Shown piece after piece: positions 18,091-29,958 of a stretch of 64,000 nucleotides of DNA. The notes under the pieces are model-generated. The model saw nothing but the letters and a program-made list of their open reading frames with translations, was not told the DNA's origin and made no database searches. How positions within the stretch are numbered: position 1 is the first letter of the stretch; each line of letters starts with the position of its first letter. Source of the DNA: Prostheceraeus crozeri (taxonomy: Eukaryota; Platyhelminthes; Polycladida; Euryleptidae); assembly GCA_907163375.1 (NCBI GenBank), contig CAJQUW010003146.1, positions 458,741-522,740 of the forward strand. Direction: 5' to 3'. A program made the translations under genes and the position numbers.

Positions 18091-18540
18091 GTTCAATTCT
18101 AACATAATATCAAGAAATGGTACTCCTTTTTGTAATTTAAATAAAACATAAAGACATAATTGACCACAATAAGTAGTTCCCGGTTTTTGAATTTGAAATG
18201 TATTATAAATTCCATTGCCAAGTAATTTTTTGACTTCATTTGTAGGTGGAAGTCCATAAGAGTCGAACCAATAGTTCTCAGCCTCTGGGCGGTCGAAATA
18301 GTAATTATCTCGATTTTTATTAAAGATACCTGCAGACCAATGTACTCCTTTTTGGTCTGACGTATGAAGATTTGTTATGAAATTTATAGTTATTGTTGGC
18401 TTATTTTTTAGGAATTGTAATTCGTCTCTCATTAGAACATGAAAATTCTTTATTCCCAATTGATTTGCGATTTTCTTTAAATCGAAATTTGTAGTTGTTT
18501 GTGTTCCATATAATTTCAAAAACTCATTTATGTTGCTCAT
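18082..18540 (-). CDS. Adenain-like cysteine protease (PRO)
   Basis: 152 residues. The catalytic triad of the C48/adenain type is visible: His in KGVHWSAG, Asp in WFDSYGLPP, and Cys in TTYCGQLCLYVL, with Gln seven residues before the Cys (IQKPGTTYC). It starts at ATG 18540 and no break is seen. It converges on the integrase. Its role is maturation cleavage of capsid proteins. Confidence 0.85.
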   Translation of the reverse strand: MSNINEFLKLYGTQTTTNFDLKKIANQLGIKNFHVLMRDELQFLKNKPTITINFITNLHTSDQKGVHWSAGIFNKNRDNYYFDRPEAENYWFDSYGLPPTNEVKKLLGNGIYNTFQIQKPGTTYCGQLCLYVLFKLQKGVPFLDIMLELNEP

Positions 18541-18582
18541 TTTATAATAAAAAAATTTCTTAAGGGACCCCTAGAAGTCAGA

Positions 18583-18745
18583 AGGGAGGGGGTATTGATT
18601 TAAAACTGTTCTCTAATGATGACTTTTTTTACTACTTGGGGGGGGGTATTGATTTAAAACTGTTCCACAATGATGACTTTCCTTACTACTTGGGGGGGTA
18701 TTGATTTAAAACTGTTCTCTAATGATGTCTTTCCTTACTACTTAT
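18583..18745. repeat. 52-54 bp tandem repeat with poly-G tract
   Basis: Three copies of a unit beginning with 6-9 G, then TATTGATTTAAAACTGTTC, ATGATG and TTACTACTT. Polinton 1 may end nearby. Confidence 0.85.
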
Positions 18746-18799
18746 TCGATTTTGAAATGATTTAATTTAATCTAAATTAAAACGTTACATTGTTACATT

Positions 18800-18964
18800 T
18801 TATTAGTAGAGTTAGTGTTTCGTACATCTTTTATCAATAGTAATTCATCCTTCATCAATATGTGAAAATTCTTTATTCCCAATTGATTAGCAATCTCATT
18901 TAAATCGAAATTTGACGTGGTTTTGTCTGCCGTATATTTTTAGAAAGTCTCTAATGTTACTCAT
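18800..18964 (-). pseudogene. Fragment of a second adenain-like protease gene
   Basis: Starts at ATG 18964 and reads MSNIRDFLKIYG, close to MSNINEFLKLYG of the protease at 18540. After a frame change it continues with IANQLGIKNFHILM. It breaks off after ~55 codons. It derives from a diverged relative of Polinton 1 or a local duplication. Confidence 0.75.
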
Positions 18965-20500
18965 TTTTATGGAAGATAAAATGTTTCTATTACATTCTCG
19001 CAAATGTAAAATTAAAAACAACACATGGATATTTCAATTTGGTTACATCCACTTTTCATACATTCAATTTGGATACATTGAAATACATGTAAATTTGTCC
19101 ACGGGTGGACACGTTTTAATTGGTTGAAACACTCTATTGTATTTACATGTGCAACAGGAAATAACATTGCATATAAAACAGGAAATAGCATTGCATATAA
19201 AACAGACAGATACAAGTTTTCTAAACAATGGGATTTCTGTCCACGGGTGGACACGTTTTAATTGGTTGAAACACTCTATTGTATTTACATGTGCAACAGG
19301 AAATAACATTGCATATAAAACAGAGGGGTTTCAAGAATGATAAATTTTCTTCACAGCGCGTCTAATGTTAACGCGTTGATTTGATTAGTTGAATGACGCA
19401 GTATTTTAGCTGAATGGCGCACCATTATTCAAGAGAATATAATGAAATGGCATAGGTCTAAACATTGAAAATAAAGTGTCGTGCGGCCGTCGCAGTAACA
19501 AAGCGGGGATACACATCCAATTTCCATTGAATATGACAGCGCAATATTGTCGTTAAAAGACGCACCATTGTTTGAGAGAAGAATGGAATCATTTGGAATG
19601 TCACATAATTGCTTTACACAATGAAGTCAATCTTCCGATAACGTTAGGTCGTGACTTTAAAAGTACAATAGAAACAGACACCCTACAAAGCATAGGAAAA
19701 TTGTCTGCTAATTTACCTAATCTCATTGCAAATGAAACTTCGGTGCGTGAATAATTGATCTGATTTTGCTTCAAGAGACTATAAAAATAAGTCTTGTCAT
19801 TAACACAAACAGAGAGCAGATAGTTGATGTGCTTACCGATAAAAATTTTACACATAACACTGAGTGAATTGTTTCTTTTTTCATGCAACAAGAATTTGTG
19901 TAAGTTTACAATTGTATTATTCTCTCCACCATTTGGCTCTATGAAATCACTCAAAGAATCTGTAAATTCATGCCTCTCAAAATATATTCCTCTCCAATTC
20001 CTCCCGTAATTTTTTCATCCTCCCTGGCAACGATTGTTTTCTTCTATCTTCAAATTGATCTTGTCTCATTTTGAGAAATATATGACGAGAGCGTTTTGAC
20101 GCAACCTTCACTGACAAGAAACACTGTTAAATTAAATAAGTCTTCAGCACAATTGTTTGAAATAGCCATATCGATTATTGTTGTTGTGTATTGTTTCACG
20201 GCATTGCAGCCGGAGTAGGATTTGTTGGTTATATATTCCACGTCTTACAAATGTCTAAGTGGGTGTAGCAGCTGTTTGTTCTTTCATACATTGTTTCCTT
20301 TCAAATGTTTGAGTGGGAAGTCACAGCTCTTTACACTGAAATGCCTTTTCTTCATAAATGCGAGAAGCAGATGTTCTCTACAATGGAGTGTTCATCTGAG
20401 TGCAAAGCAGTAGATAAATTGTAAGAACGCCTGATGAAATGACAATTGTAAATACTCCTAAACTTATTGTTAAGAATATGTCAATTCCTTCAAATATTAT
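18965..20500. other. Non-coding stretch with a 142-bp direct repeat
   Basis: Two copies of a unit beginning GTCCACGGGTGGACACG (19097 and 19239) with ACATGTGCAACAGGAAATAA, 142 bp apart, near-identical over ~85-105 bp. The remainder to 20500 shows no gene I can support. Confidence 0.6.
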
Positions 20501-20504
20501 TAGA

Positions 20505-20965
20505 CACATGATATATTTTAAAAACCTGAAAAACGTCTAAACTCATGAATTTGAAATTCTCAACTTTTATGATTTTCGGTGTCCTTAAACGGTCATGATT
20601 TTCAAGGTAAAAATTGTAATTCTCAAATTTGAGATTCTTAACTTTTATGATTTTCGGTGTCCTAGAACGGTCATGATTTTCAAGGTAAAAATTGTAATTC
20701 ACAAATTTGAGATTTTGAAAAATTTGAAAATTGGGTATTTTTAAAAACGCCCAAATTTATGAATTTAGGTCTTCATAACCTGAAAAAGGGTTGAAATTCA
20801 TAAATTTAGACCATTTATAAAGTACCATTTTTTGAAAAAACGGTATCTTTAAAAACGACTAAACTCATGAATTTAGGTCTTAAAAACCTGAAAAAGGGTC
20901 TAAATTCATGAATTTATGTCGTTTTTAAAGATACTATTTTTTGAATTTTATGGTGTCCTGGAACG
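20505..20965. repeat. Degenerate AT-rich tandem repeats
   Basis: Units with ATGATTTTCGGTGTCC and AACGGTCATGATTTTCAAGG occur about 87 bp apart. They are followed by units with AAACTCATGAATTTAGG and AAAAACCTGAAAAAGGGT in direct and inverted order. The string GGTGTCCTGGAACGGTC at ~20951 marks the left border of the second PLE. Confidence 0.65.
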
Positions 20966-20967
20966 GT

Positions 20968-22134
20968 CTTTTGCCCATTACTGATGAAATAAATCATTTT
21001 GATCTCACGATGGAGCAATTTAGCAACTGCCTTAAGTTTGTGAGCTACAATTATGAGATACAGTATGGTGATGAAACATATCTCCAAATTGGTGGCGTCC
21101 CTATGGGCACACATTATGCTCCCCCCTTCGCCGTTATTTTCATGAACTACATAGAAAATAGAGCTTTAAAAGAATTGAAAAAAATTAATATCCCAACTCC
21201 GATATTCAAACGGTATATCGATGACATCATTATGGGTCCTTTCTCATCTAGTTTTCAAGATAGTTATAAAATTCTCAACATATTCAACAATATAAATAAA
21301 GATGTTCAATTTACTTTAGAAATTCCACAAAATTGTCTAAACTTTCTAGATTTGAGCATCTCGATTAAAAACGATTGTGTTTGTTACAAGCACTATAGTA
21401 AGCTATTAACTTCGGATAACTCTCTACGCAAAGACAGTTGGATACCACATCATGTTAAAAGTAACTTCATAGAAAATACTCTGAACACAGCCGATGAAAG
21501 ATGCAGTACGATAGCAGATAAAACTGAAGCAATTCATAATGCTAAACAAAAACTTAAGAAAAACGGTTTCAAAGAAAAAGATTTTAAACGGAAATCGAAG
21601 AATAGGAAGCGTCATTCCAATGCAAGTAAAGATATTAATTTATCTATGCCTTTCGTTAACGATAGCTTAAACAGAAAAATTAATTCTCTGATTCGCAAAT
21701 CTAATCTCAATGTTCGTCTTGTTAATACTACCAGTCCTACATTGTCCCGTTGTCTAAATAGTCGCAATAAACACAAAAATAAAAAACATAACAACTGTAA
21801 CCTTTGTGATCGTTTGCCTGAAAAAATAAATTGTAATAGTTACAATGTTGTCTATGAGTTTAAATGTCGGATTTGTAATGCTAGTTACATAGGTAAAACT
21901 TCAAGATCTTTCAAAATTAGGTATCAAGAACATAAGCGGAGTATTATGAATAAGGACAGTAAGAGTGCATTGAGTGTGCATCTTCGTGATTGTACTGCTG
22001 TTGACCTTGATGATTTCGATGTGAATATCCTTCAGAGAGCGCGAAGTACGGTTGACACTGCTTTGATAGAAGCTCGCATGATTCAGGACAGATGTCCATC
22101 TATGAATCGCCGTCATGAGCTTGCTGGCTTGTAG
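20968..22134 (+). pseudogene. 5'-truncated Penelope-like element, second family
   Basis: The open frame (from 20941) runs ~398 codons. Native protein starts at ~20968, after RT motif A. It keeps motif B (GGVPMGTHYAPPFAV), motif C (KRYIDD), NFLDLS, the Cys-rich segment (CNLCDRL), the GIY-YIG core (YEFKCRICNASYIGKTSRS) and the closing YQEHKRS. It is clearly diverged from the PLE at 3805-6522. The RT N-terminus is lost, so it is a dead 5'-truncated insertion in a repeat array. Confidence 0.88.
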
Positions 22135-22218
22135 GAGAACACAGGTCGCGCCATATAGATTTTTATTCAGCTTTTACATATATATGTCCAAGTAGCATGT
22201 CATATGCACCTGTTTTAA

Positions 22219-22255
22219 ACTCTATGAAGAAGGGTCTGGACCCGAAACGTCGAGT
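22219..22255 (+). ncRNA. Hammerhead-like ribozyme motif of the second PLE
   Basis: ACTC / GAGT form stem I (22219-22222, 22252-22255), TGAAGA is the core, GGGT-CTGG-ACCC forms stem II (22232-22243), followed by GAAACGTC (22244-22251). The core matches UGANGA, closer to consensus than in the first PLE. It lies 85 bp after the ORF stop. Confidence 0.6.
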
Positions 22256-22340
22256 AAAAGCTAGTTTTTTCTTTACTATTTCAACTAACGGATTTGCAGA
22301 AATTCAAGGGAGTGCGTTTCTCGATTACGAGTACAGCCTA
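22256..22340 (+). repeat. 3' pLTR-like tail of the second PLE
   Basis: Contains AAGGGAGTGCGTTTC, comparable to TAGGGAGTGCATCAA in the pLTR of the first PLE. The exact right end is unclear. Confidence 0.45.
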
Positions 22341-22354
22341 TAATCATGATCCTC

Positions 22355-22583
22355 CCGTTTGCTGCCATCACTTATTCGGAAGCAAGGATGGAAATGCGAG
22401 CTCATGCCCTTTGAAGTGGGATGCCACGGTTTCGTTGCTCCATCGGTGAGGAAATTTCCTGCTAAAGCTGGTCTTAAAAGCGTAGAGATTACCATCAATA
22501 AGTTGAGTGCCAGGGTGGAAGAAGGTAGCCGGTTTGTGTTAAGGACCTGGGCGCAACGAGCTGTTGCGGACCCACCATCCTGA
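22355..22583 (+). pseudogene. LINE reverse-transcriptase 3' end fragment
   Basis: The frame ending at 22583 encodes RKQGWKCELMPFEVGCHGF, a pattern I associate with the extreme C-terminus of non-LTR retrotransposon polyproteins (GW-PxEVGxRGF). Only ~70 residues remain and the RT itself is gone. Confidence 0.45.
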
Positions 22584-22599
22584 GAGATACCGAGATTAA

Positions 22600-24700
22600 T
22601 GGGCCGAAATCTCGGTGACGGATGGCGCTCAGCTGATGACTCATGCCCTTTTTGGGTGCAGCACTTGCTGTTTCACATAACCCAGCAATTTCCATCTTCT
22701 CAGCGTGGAGTAGACGTTTTCAATGATTTCTTTTGGCAGGCTTTCTCACCATCTCCTGATCAGGATATATAATCTCACTTTACCGACCATTAGTTGAGTT
22801 CATGTCCGATGTAAGTTTAAGTGTTAGTGTTTACTCCGCTTAACCGAGCTCAGAGTTGACCCCGGGGAAAATTCCGGAGTTAACACTGGAGTTTATACCA
22901 GAGTAAACTCCGGAGTTAACTCCAGCGTCGGTGTAAAATCCGGGGTTAAACCGGTTATGCTTGAACGAACGACATTTGGCAGCGTTTTCATAAAATCGAA
23001 ATGTCACGTGCATGTTGACGGAATGAAAAATTCATCATTTTTTACTCAATCACCGAGAAGTACACTGATTTCAGACAAATTCCATCAGAAAACAAAAAGA
23101 TAAATGATTTGGGTGCATTTTTCATCATTCTCATTGTGATTCCGCAGAGAAAACTGTACAAACAAAGGATGTCATAAGCAAGAGCATCGTTCCTATGCAG
23201 TCTAATAAAGGAAAGATTGGCAATTTCCTAGACGGACGAGCTTGAAGAGTTGTGTATCCTTCCAATTTTTTACTGCAAATTTGTTAAATTTCTCCGATTG
23301 TTCACTTGCATGTCAATACTGAGATGTCATTTTGAAGAATGCCCTCTTTTGGGACATCTGCAACGATAGTTTCGGTTAGTTGTGTCAACGATTATGCGAT
23401 TGATCCCAGAGTTGTCGCTGAAAAGGCTCAAAAAAGAGGAAGTGTATTGAATCGGTGATTCCATTTTGCGCCCTGTCCTTTGAGAGCACTGGAGACATGA
23501 CGGAGACAGACAACGGACGAAAGTCGCTATACGATGTGGCTCTTCCTAAAACCACGTTGCCAGCGTCCACATGAATGCCACCGTCTTCATAGGCGCTGTT
23601 TTCTGTGCATCTTGTTGCTTCTTATACGATTAATGATTGATTTTTAATTTCATTGTAATTTTGATTCTGCAGCGATATCTGTACAGAGCGATATTTATTC
23701 ACTTAATAGATACAATTGACTGAACCGCCATTTTATTAATCTTTTCACTATTTGCTTAATTGGTATCAAAGATAAATTCTGCAGAAGTTCAGAATGTGCA
23801 TAAGGTGCAAGCGGAATGATACAGCTCTCTTGTTGGAAGTACAGACCTACATTAAAGCCTAAAAAGTCTCCTTGCATCCGATAGTACAATATGGTCACAA
23901 TATGTCGAAGTTAATGAAGATTATGGCTGAGCAAAGCTGTCAACTTATCATATAGTGGATTATGTGAGGAAGGACCAATATCTGAGCACAAAGATGAATT
24001 AAGTAGGCCTAATCCGTTTTCCAAATGCCTTAATGTACGAGAAAATACCGGTGTAATGCTGGTATGTCATTCAGATTATTCCTTTTGGCAAACAGGTAGT
24101 TTTAAATGTAAATGGGATAAATGTCAACTAAGTTTGAATCATAGACATCGCATATCAGCACTGAGGTCTACATAGTTGTTAATATTCGATGTCTATGGTT
24201 AGAATGCCATTAAATATTCAATGCAAAATTAAGGGATAATCAACCCAGTTGCTGATGATATGTGCGGTGATACCGTCCATCAGGTCCTAGGTTGCAATCT
24301 TCATGCGAACATATGACAGTCAATCTCCAAGCAGTGGCGATTTCTCAAGGCAGTTAAGGTAGACAGTGTTTACTGTCAAATTATCATGTCAAGCCAACTT
24401 TTACCGTTTCATTCCTAATGATAGAGCAATTCGTCCTAAAAGTAAATTTTAGAAATTAATTCTTATTATAGGCAATTATAAATATATTTGTACCTCTATA
24501 TTTGAAGCTTATCAGTAACACATCATAAAGTGGCGAAATCTAAATGGTGAAAGAAGATTCAATATTAAGAAGATAAACACACATCGGAATGTGATTATGT
24601 ATTGGCATGGAAACATCGTTTGTTGATAAACGTCATCCAATAATATCTCGAGTTGGCAGAGATATCAGGGTAAAGACTCCTCTCAAACATTATCCAGTGT
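22600..24700. other. Non-coding stretch
   Basis: No convincing coding region. At 22850-22950 the strings GGAGTTAAC, GGAGTTTA and CCGGGGTTAA recur around a CCGG core. One TAGGCCTA octamer lies at ~24004. No known repeat recognised. Confidence 0.5.
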
Positions 24701-24741
24701 TACGGGAATGCCATATCTGTCTTATCTCCTGATGATTTGTT

Positions 24742-25011
24742 TTGTTCTTTCGACAAAGAGAAGATGCATGCTTTGTCAAACAAATTGAAAAGTTACTCAA
24801 AACACTCACCACGCTTGGCGTGTCTAGTTGTGGTTGTGAAAGATCCTTCTCTACTCTCAAAAGAATTAAAAGATTTTCTAGGACGAGTATGTCCGATGAG
24901 AGATTGTGTATCTCGTCAAAAGAAGTCATAGCCCGTATGAAAAAAAGTGGCCCTGAAAAATGGCATTCAGATGTTATCGACATTTTTACAATGTCAGAAA
25001 GAAGAGTATAA
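24742..25011 (+). pseudogene. hAT transposase dimerisation-domain fragment
   Basis: 89 residues. CERSFSTLKRIKRFSR followed by MSDERL is the hATC dimerisation motif (S-x-ERxFSxLKRIK...MxxERL). The catalytic part is absent upstream. Confidence 0.75.
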
Positions 25012-25211
25012 TTGAAGAAAAAATGAATGTTGAATTGGAATGCTTTGTTTTTACTTCATTTAGAAGGCACAAATGTACAGATGCTTTATACTCGTATGCA
25101 TTTTTAAACGCTATGATAAAAGGCGAGCAATTACATAATAGTTGGACCTGCAGTTTGCCTATTGATCTTAAGTTTAATGTTAGGTGTTTACCTGTGAATG
25201 TGAGACAATAA

Positions 25212-28200
25212 TCGCCGCTGTCTCCAAGCTACAGTGTTTAGATGATGCGTGTCACACTGATGCATTTGAAATGACTGCACGTATACTGCCTCCCCCACGC
25301 GAGGTTCGTGAACTTCTAGAAGACATGAATTAGGTTTGAATAATCGTCATCGCATAACTTCACTCACTGTTTTATGCCATCTTAGGCTAAATAAAAGCCT
25401 AAATAAAAGCCTTCGGTTGAATTCGCTTAAAAATTTTGTATGTAGCTGATAGGTAATTGAGGAGCAGCCGGCCCCGGGCACAGATGCCGGTAGGACCCCT
25501 ACGCAGGTGGGCACGATCGAGAAGGCCAACACGAAATTCATTTTCGGGTACAGAGCGGGGTGCGGGAAGATATGTACATGTAGATAGCATTATGAATGGG
25601 TTAATGCGACGAGTATAGGCCTACACAAAGAGATCAATGCGTACCAATCAAGGGCGTACCTATTTCTAAATTTTTACAAGTCGAGCTCCTTGATTGCCCG
25701 CAGCATTTCTCATAGAATCAAGGCTTGATGAGCTTCCGATTTCATCATTTCAGATAAGAAAATTAACGATGTTTCAAGAAGTTAATTAGAAATTATGTCA
25801 CGTACAAGTACGATTCAAAATTGCACAAAGTTTCTTTAATAGAGTAAAGTAAAGATAGTTATATTTTCAATGAAAATCATTCATATATCAATGTGATTGA
25901 AGACATGTAAATATCAATTTGAAAATTTCTAAGAACATTACAGAACATCATTCAAACCAAGAGACTGATGTCAGAATTAAAACCACATGCTGTACACGGA
26001 ATTTTCAAAACTGAAGGCTAAGAAGACCGAAGACCTGGCAGCGATGATGCGTCTCCAAAACTTATCTAAGGATGTGCGAGCAAGATGTTGCATCTTGAAT
26101 GAGTCCGTCATAGGCCTACACCAGCATGTCCTTTTAGTTGAAAGTGGTGAGTTAGTTGCCAATCCAATGAAAAATAAGAAACATCATACCTATCCCGAAA
26201 TTTTCAACCTCAAGATTGTCGCTATTAAGAAAATTGTCGTCACTTCTTTGAAAGATAAATTTCTAGAATACCGGAAATATTAACATAATACAAATATGCA
26301 AGCAAGTTTCCGTTTGAAACAAATATTCTAAAGCATCAATTCTCTCGCGTCAATTATTGCCACATTGCCCAAATGAACAGTTCTACATTTACTCCTCCTT
26401 TTGATATATAAGTCAAAAACAAGATGAAAGTTGTGAAGCAGTATGTATTAATAATTGGAATATTCACATAAAATGTACAGATTAGGATTAGAAAAATATC
26501 ATCACAAGTGAACGATAAGCTGATACATACATGATGAATTGTATATGTTCGTGAGCTTTCACATTCCCTCCTTTCGTCAATAATTTCCACGTCTCAGTTA
26601 CTTTTCGTGAATGAAAAATTCCTCTATTTGCAGTGTCACACTCGTACTTCTTAATAAATACTAACCTGCTCGTACAAAACAATGCTTCAGTCAACACAGC
26701 ATACAGCAACATTACTTACATAATTGCCTAAATGCATGTCGCTTGTGACAACGAAAAAATGAAGTCACATGTTCCATGACGTGACAACATGACTTAATAA
26801 AGCGTTCAACTGAATATCAGACATGAGATCGGTTATACTTGGTGCATGCATGCCAAGTCTACGCAGCATGTTAATGTACGTGAATTCTTTGAAAGATTTT
26901 TTTGATTTAGATTATAGCATTTAAATCTAGCATTTTGATTTAAACAATTTTTCTGCCATCCACGCTCCATTTTGAAAGTTCAAACATTCTTCGTTTGTTT
27001 CTGTCTATTTCACAGCTTCTGTTCGTTCACATTAGGTCAATTCGCACTTGCATTTTCGCTAATTCTCGCCACTCACACTTGACAAGTTTTTCTACGGTAG
27101 ATTAATATTTTATGTGAATTTATTATTGTTGCTATTTCATTACTTTCTATCATATTTTACCCAGATGAAGAATGAAAGTCTTCTTCGGTACCCCTCGAAT
27201 GCATTAAAAAAGTATGTGCGACTGATTTATTCCAAAAGAGAAGTTTCACTCAGGAAAATATACATACTTGCAACTTTTTTCTAATTTTAGAATACTAGAA
27301 AACATGATGGTAGAGACTTCATTACAACTGCAGTTGTATATATACAAATCATCTTTCTTCATTCATTCATCGATTCACCAGCTGTTTTTCCATTTTCGAC
27401 TCTAAAAGGAAAGAGCATAAAAATACTAGTTCGATATAAGCAAACGTAATTTGATTGAATCTTTGAAAGTGTTTCCTGATATTTATTTATTCGCTCCATC
27501 CAGGATATTACCACATCATGTAGACGAGTGAGCAAGCAATGAGGAATGCTGACCTAATATGAATGTCCGTTGAAATTTCACGAACTTGAATTGCAAATCT
27601 CAAATTTACCCAGGAATGGCTGCAACTTTAAATGGGAAGTTATGTCGATGTTAAGAGATGTAAACTAGGTCTGCTGATGATTACTGATATTGGATGAAAT
27701 AGTAGCTATTCAGGTCTGCTTCCATTTTTCAACTGAGGATGCAACTCAATATTTAATTATTCTATTTAGAATAGTAGTGCACAGTTAGAATTCTGAGAGA
27801 AAACTGGGGAAAATAGTCAAAGAGCAGCTTGAAAGTTCATCGAGGAAATTTTGAAAGAAAATTCATCATTCCCCAAACATCTGATGGCTTGCCAAATGAC
27901 AGCTTAACTTCCAAATTTCAAAATTAATCAATGATCAATTTTCTGATCATTACCCCATCCGATAGATGATAAGGTTGTCTTTGATATCGAAAAATTTGAA
28001 TAGCAACTTTATCATTACAACAGCTTGGCTTGACCTTTTGGTCATCATAATAATCATGCTATTTGAGAGCAATATTCTAATAATGCGTACATTATTTAGC
28101 ATCGACTAATACCGTAAAATTTTGATCATGGTTATAATTAATGATGATCTGTCTACAGGAATGCTGCTTTGTTGATTCATTTTCTCATCAGCAAGTAAAA

Positions 28201-28440
28201 TTCAATAAATGATTCCGTCCATGGAAGTGAATATGACTGATTTTGATAATGTATTTGATTACTTTTCCTTATCCTCAATAGAATTTTCCAACAAATCATC
28301 TCCCCATCTCCCAATCAGATTTTATGCATTTATTTAGTTTTAATACTTACTTCGGTAATTCTTCTGTGGACGATGATGGAGATATACCTTTAAAGGGAAC
28401 AATAGGTTATGTAATGGACGCTGCAGACATTTACCCGTAT
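25212..28440. other. Unique-looking non-coding stretch
   Basis: No gene I can support. The open frame 25987-26283 (98 residues) matches no family I know. TAGGCCTA octamers occur at ~25616 and ~26113. A GC-rich patch is at 25465-25565. Confidence 0.5.
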
Positions 28441-28839
28441 TATTAGTAGTAATCCCGTTGCAAAATCAAGGACAGTGCGGTGCAGCGATGAGTCATCGCT
28501 GCTGAGTCATCATGCTGACTCAGCCCCCCCCCTCTGGAAGGAAGGAACAGAGTTTGCCAAGGATGTGATGGAAGGATGGGTCCGAGAGGAGGAAACCGTT
28601 CTCTACCCCCCGCCCTCTGGAAGGAAGGAAGTCGGCAAGGGGTGGAATCTCGGAAGGATGGAGTGAGAAAAGGTGGGTTTTGGTGGTTTTGGGATGAGAA
28701 AGGCTGGAATTCAGCATGAAGGAGGTCTCGGATGGGAAAACGGAGTTCAGATTCGGAGTCTACATGAAATTTTGGGTTGGGAAGGATGGAAGGAGTTTTC
28801 CTGTGAAGCAAGGGGTGGAATCTCTGAAAACGCCAGAGT

Positions 28840-29410
28840 TAGAAAAAGGCGGGTTTTGGTGGTTTTGGGATGAGAAAGTTCATTTTTAGGCATGAAGGAG
28901 TGCTCGGATGGAAAAACGGAGGCCAGATTCGGAATCTACGTGAAATTTTGGGTTAGGAAGGTTGTTTCCAGCGACATCGGAGAGAAAAAATTTTGAGGAC
29001 GTCCCTCCCCCCCCTCTGGAACGAGACTTCCAACTTTGGTTCTAGAGATCGTAGAAAGTCGTGTGATAGCTCATTTGAAAGCTAAGAGAGAGAAAAATGC
29101 AGTGGAAAGCTCAGTTTGGACCTATTTTCCTGGGTTTAGAGAGGAAAATGGCAGGAAAACGTCAGAGTTAGAAAAGGCAGGTTTTGGTGGTTTTGGGATA
29201 AGAAAGTCCATTTTTCGACATGAAGATGGCCTCGGATGGGAAAACGAAGGGAAAATTCGGAGTCTGCGTGAAATTTTGGGTTAGGAAGGGTGTTTCCAGC
29301 GACATCGGAGAGAAAAAATTTTGAAGACGTCCCCCCCTCTGGAACGAGACTTCCAACTTTGGTTCTAGAGATCGTAGAAAGTCGTGTGATAGCTCGTTTG
29401 AAAGCTGAGA
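28840..29410. repeat. ~310-bp direct repeat within the left inverted repeat
   Basis: Two copies of a block with GGTGGTTTTGGGATRAGAAAG, TTTCCAGCGACATCGGAGAG and GGAACGAGACTTCCAACTTTG, starting near 28840 and 29160. Part of it returns in Polinton 3 (~55140-55320), so it predates the split of the two elements. Confidence 0.8.
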
Positions 29411-29950
29411 GTGAGACAAATTCAGTGGAAGAAACGGCTTGTTCATATCTGCCTTCGTTTAGATGTGAGACACCATTGAAAATGTTCGAAATTGGCGAAA
29501 AGACGACAGAGTTAGAATTTTTACGAAAATGGCTCTTGTGGCTGAACGAAGCCTCGGACGGGAAAACAGAGACCAGAGTTTCAAGTAAATCGGAGAGAAA
29601 AAGTTGAAAATTTTCTTCACACTGGGTCTCCACACGGGATTCTTTCGTAAAAATGTTAAATTGTGGCCACCTTTGGCGATGAATAGCGGAGGATTTGAAG
29701 TGAATGAAGAGCTCGGGTTTCTTTTAGGAGCAAGACCGCACTTTGTTCTCTAGGATCCTATCTTTTCAGATCTGTTTTTTCAACTGGGCTTCTGGTCATC
29801 GTAGAGAGTCGATGGATGTCTTAAATGAAAGGTGAGAGCGAGAAAACGTAACTGTCAAAATTTGAAGTCAATCGGAGCACTAGAACCGGAGATAGACGTG
29901 TTTAAAGTTTTGGATGATGGATATTACGTCATCAGCTGATCGCCACAAAC

Positions 29951-29958
29951 TATATAAG
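29951..29958 (+). promoter_or_regulatory. TATA box in left inverted repeat, directed inward
   Basis: TATATAAG preceded by TTACGTCATC (ATF/CREB-like, 29924-29933). An initiator-like ATCAGTTC follows about 30 bp downstream. The mirrored copy lies at 44287-44294. Possible 5' splice donors follow (GGTAGGTGA at ~30005, TGTAAGAA at ~30061). Confidence 0.55.

Larger units (their letters stand above)
6636..18780. mobile_element. Polinton 1: AT-rich Polinton/adintovirus-like element, interrupted
   Basis: The segment holds the Polinton gene set: packaging ATPase remnant, protein-primed DNA polymerase, capsid genes, retroviral-type integrase and adenain-like protease. It is far more AT-rich than the flanks and the two other Polintons, so it is a separate lineage. 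The left end is hidden by the PLE (the ATPase body and left repeat would lie before position 1). The right end is somewhere after the protease and the 54-bp repeats. No terminal inverted repeat could be identified. Confidence 0.85.

Noticed and set aside
25347-25590. Two overlapping minus ORFs in a GC-rich patch
   Set aside because: Overlapping frames in biased composition, no family motif.
29036-29284. Possible CRISPR-like spaced repeats in the left inverted repeat
   Set aside because: Only two copies of a ~310-bp block, without short regular repeats or cas genes; ordinary tandem duplication.
28443-29633. Several ORFs of 60-165 residues on both strands in the left end of Polinton 2
   Set aside because: They lie in the inverted repeat, change between repeat copies and match no family; they reflect GC-richer non-coding repeats.
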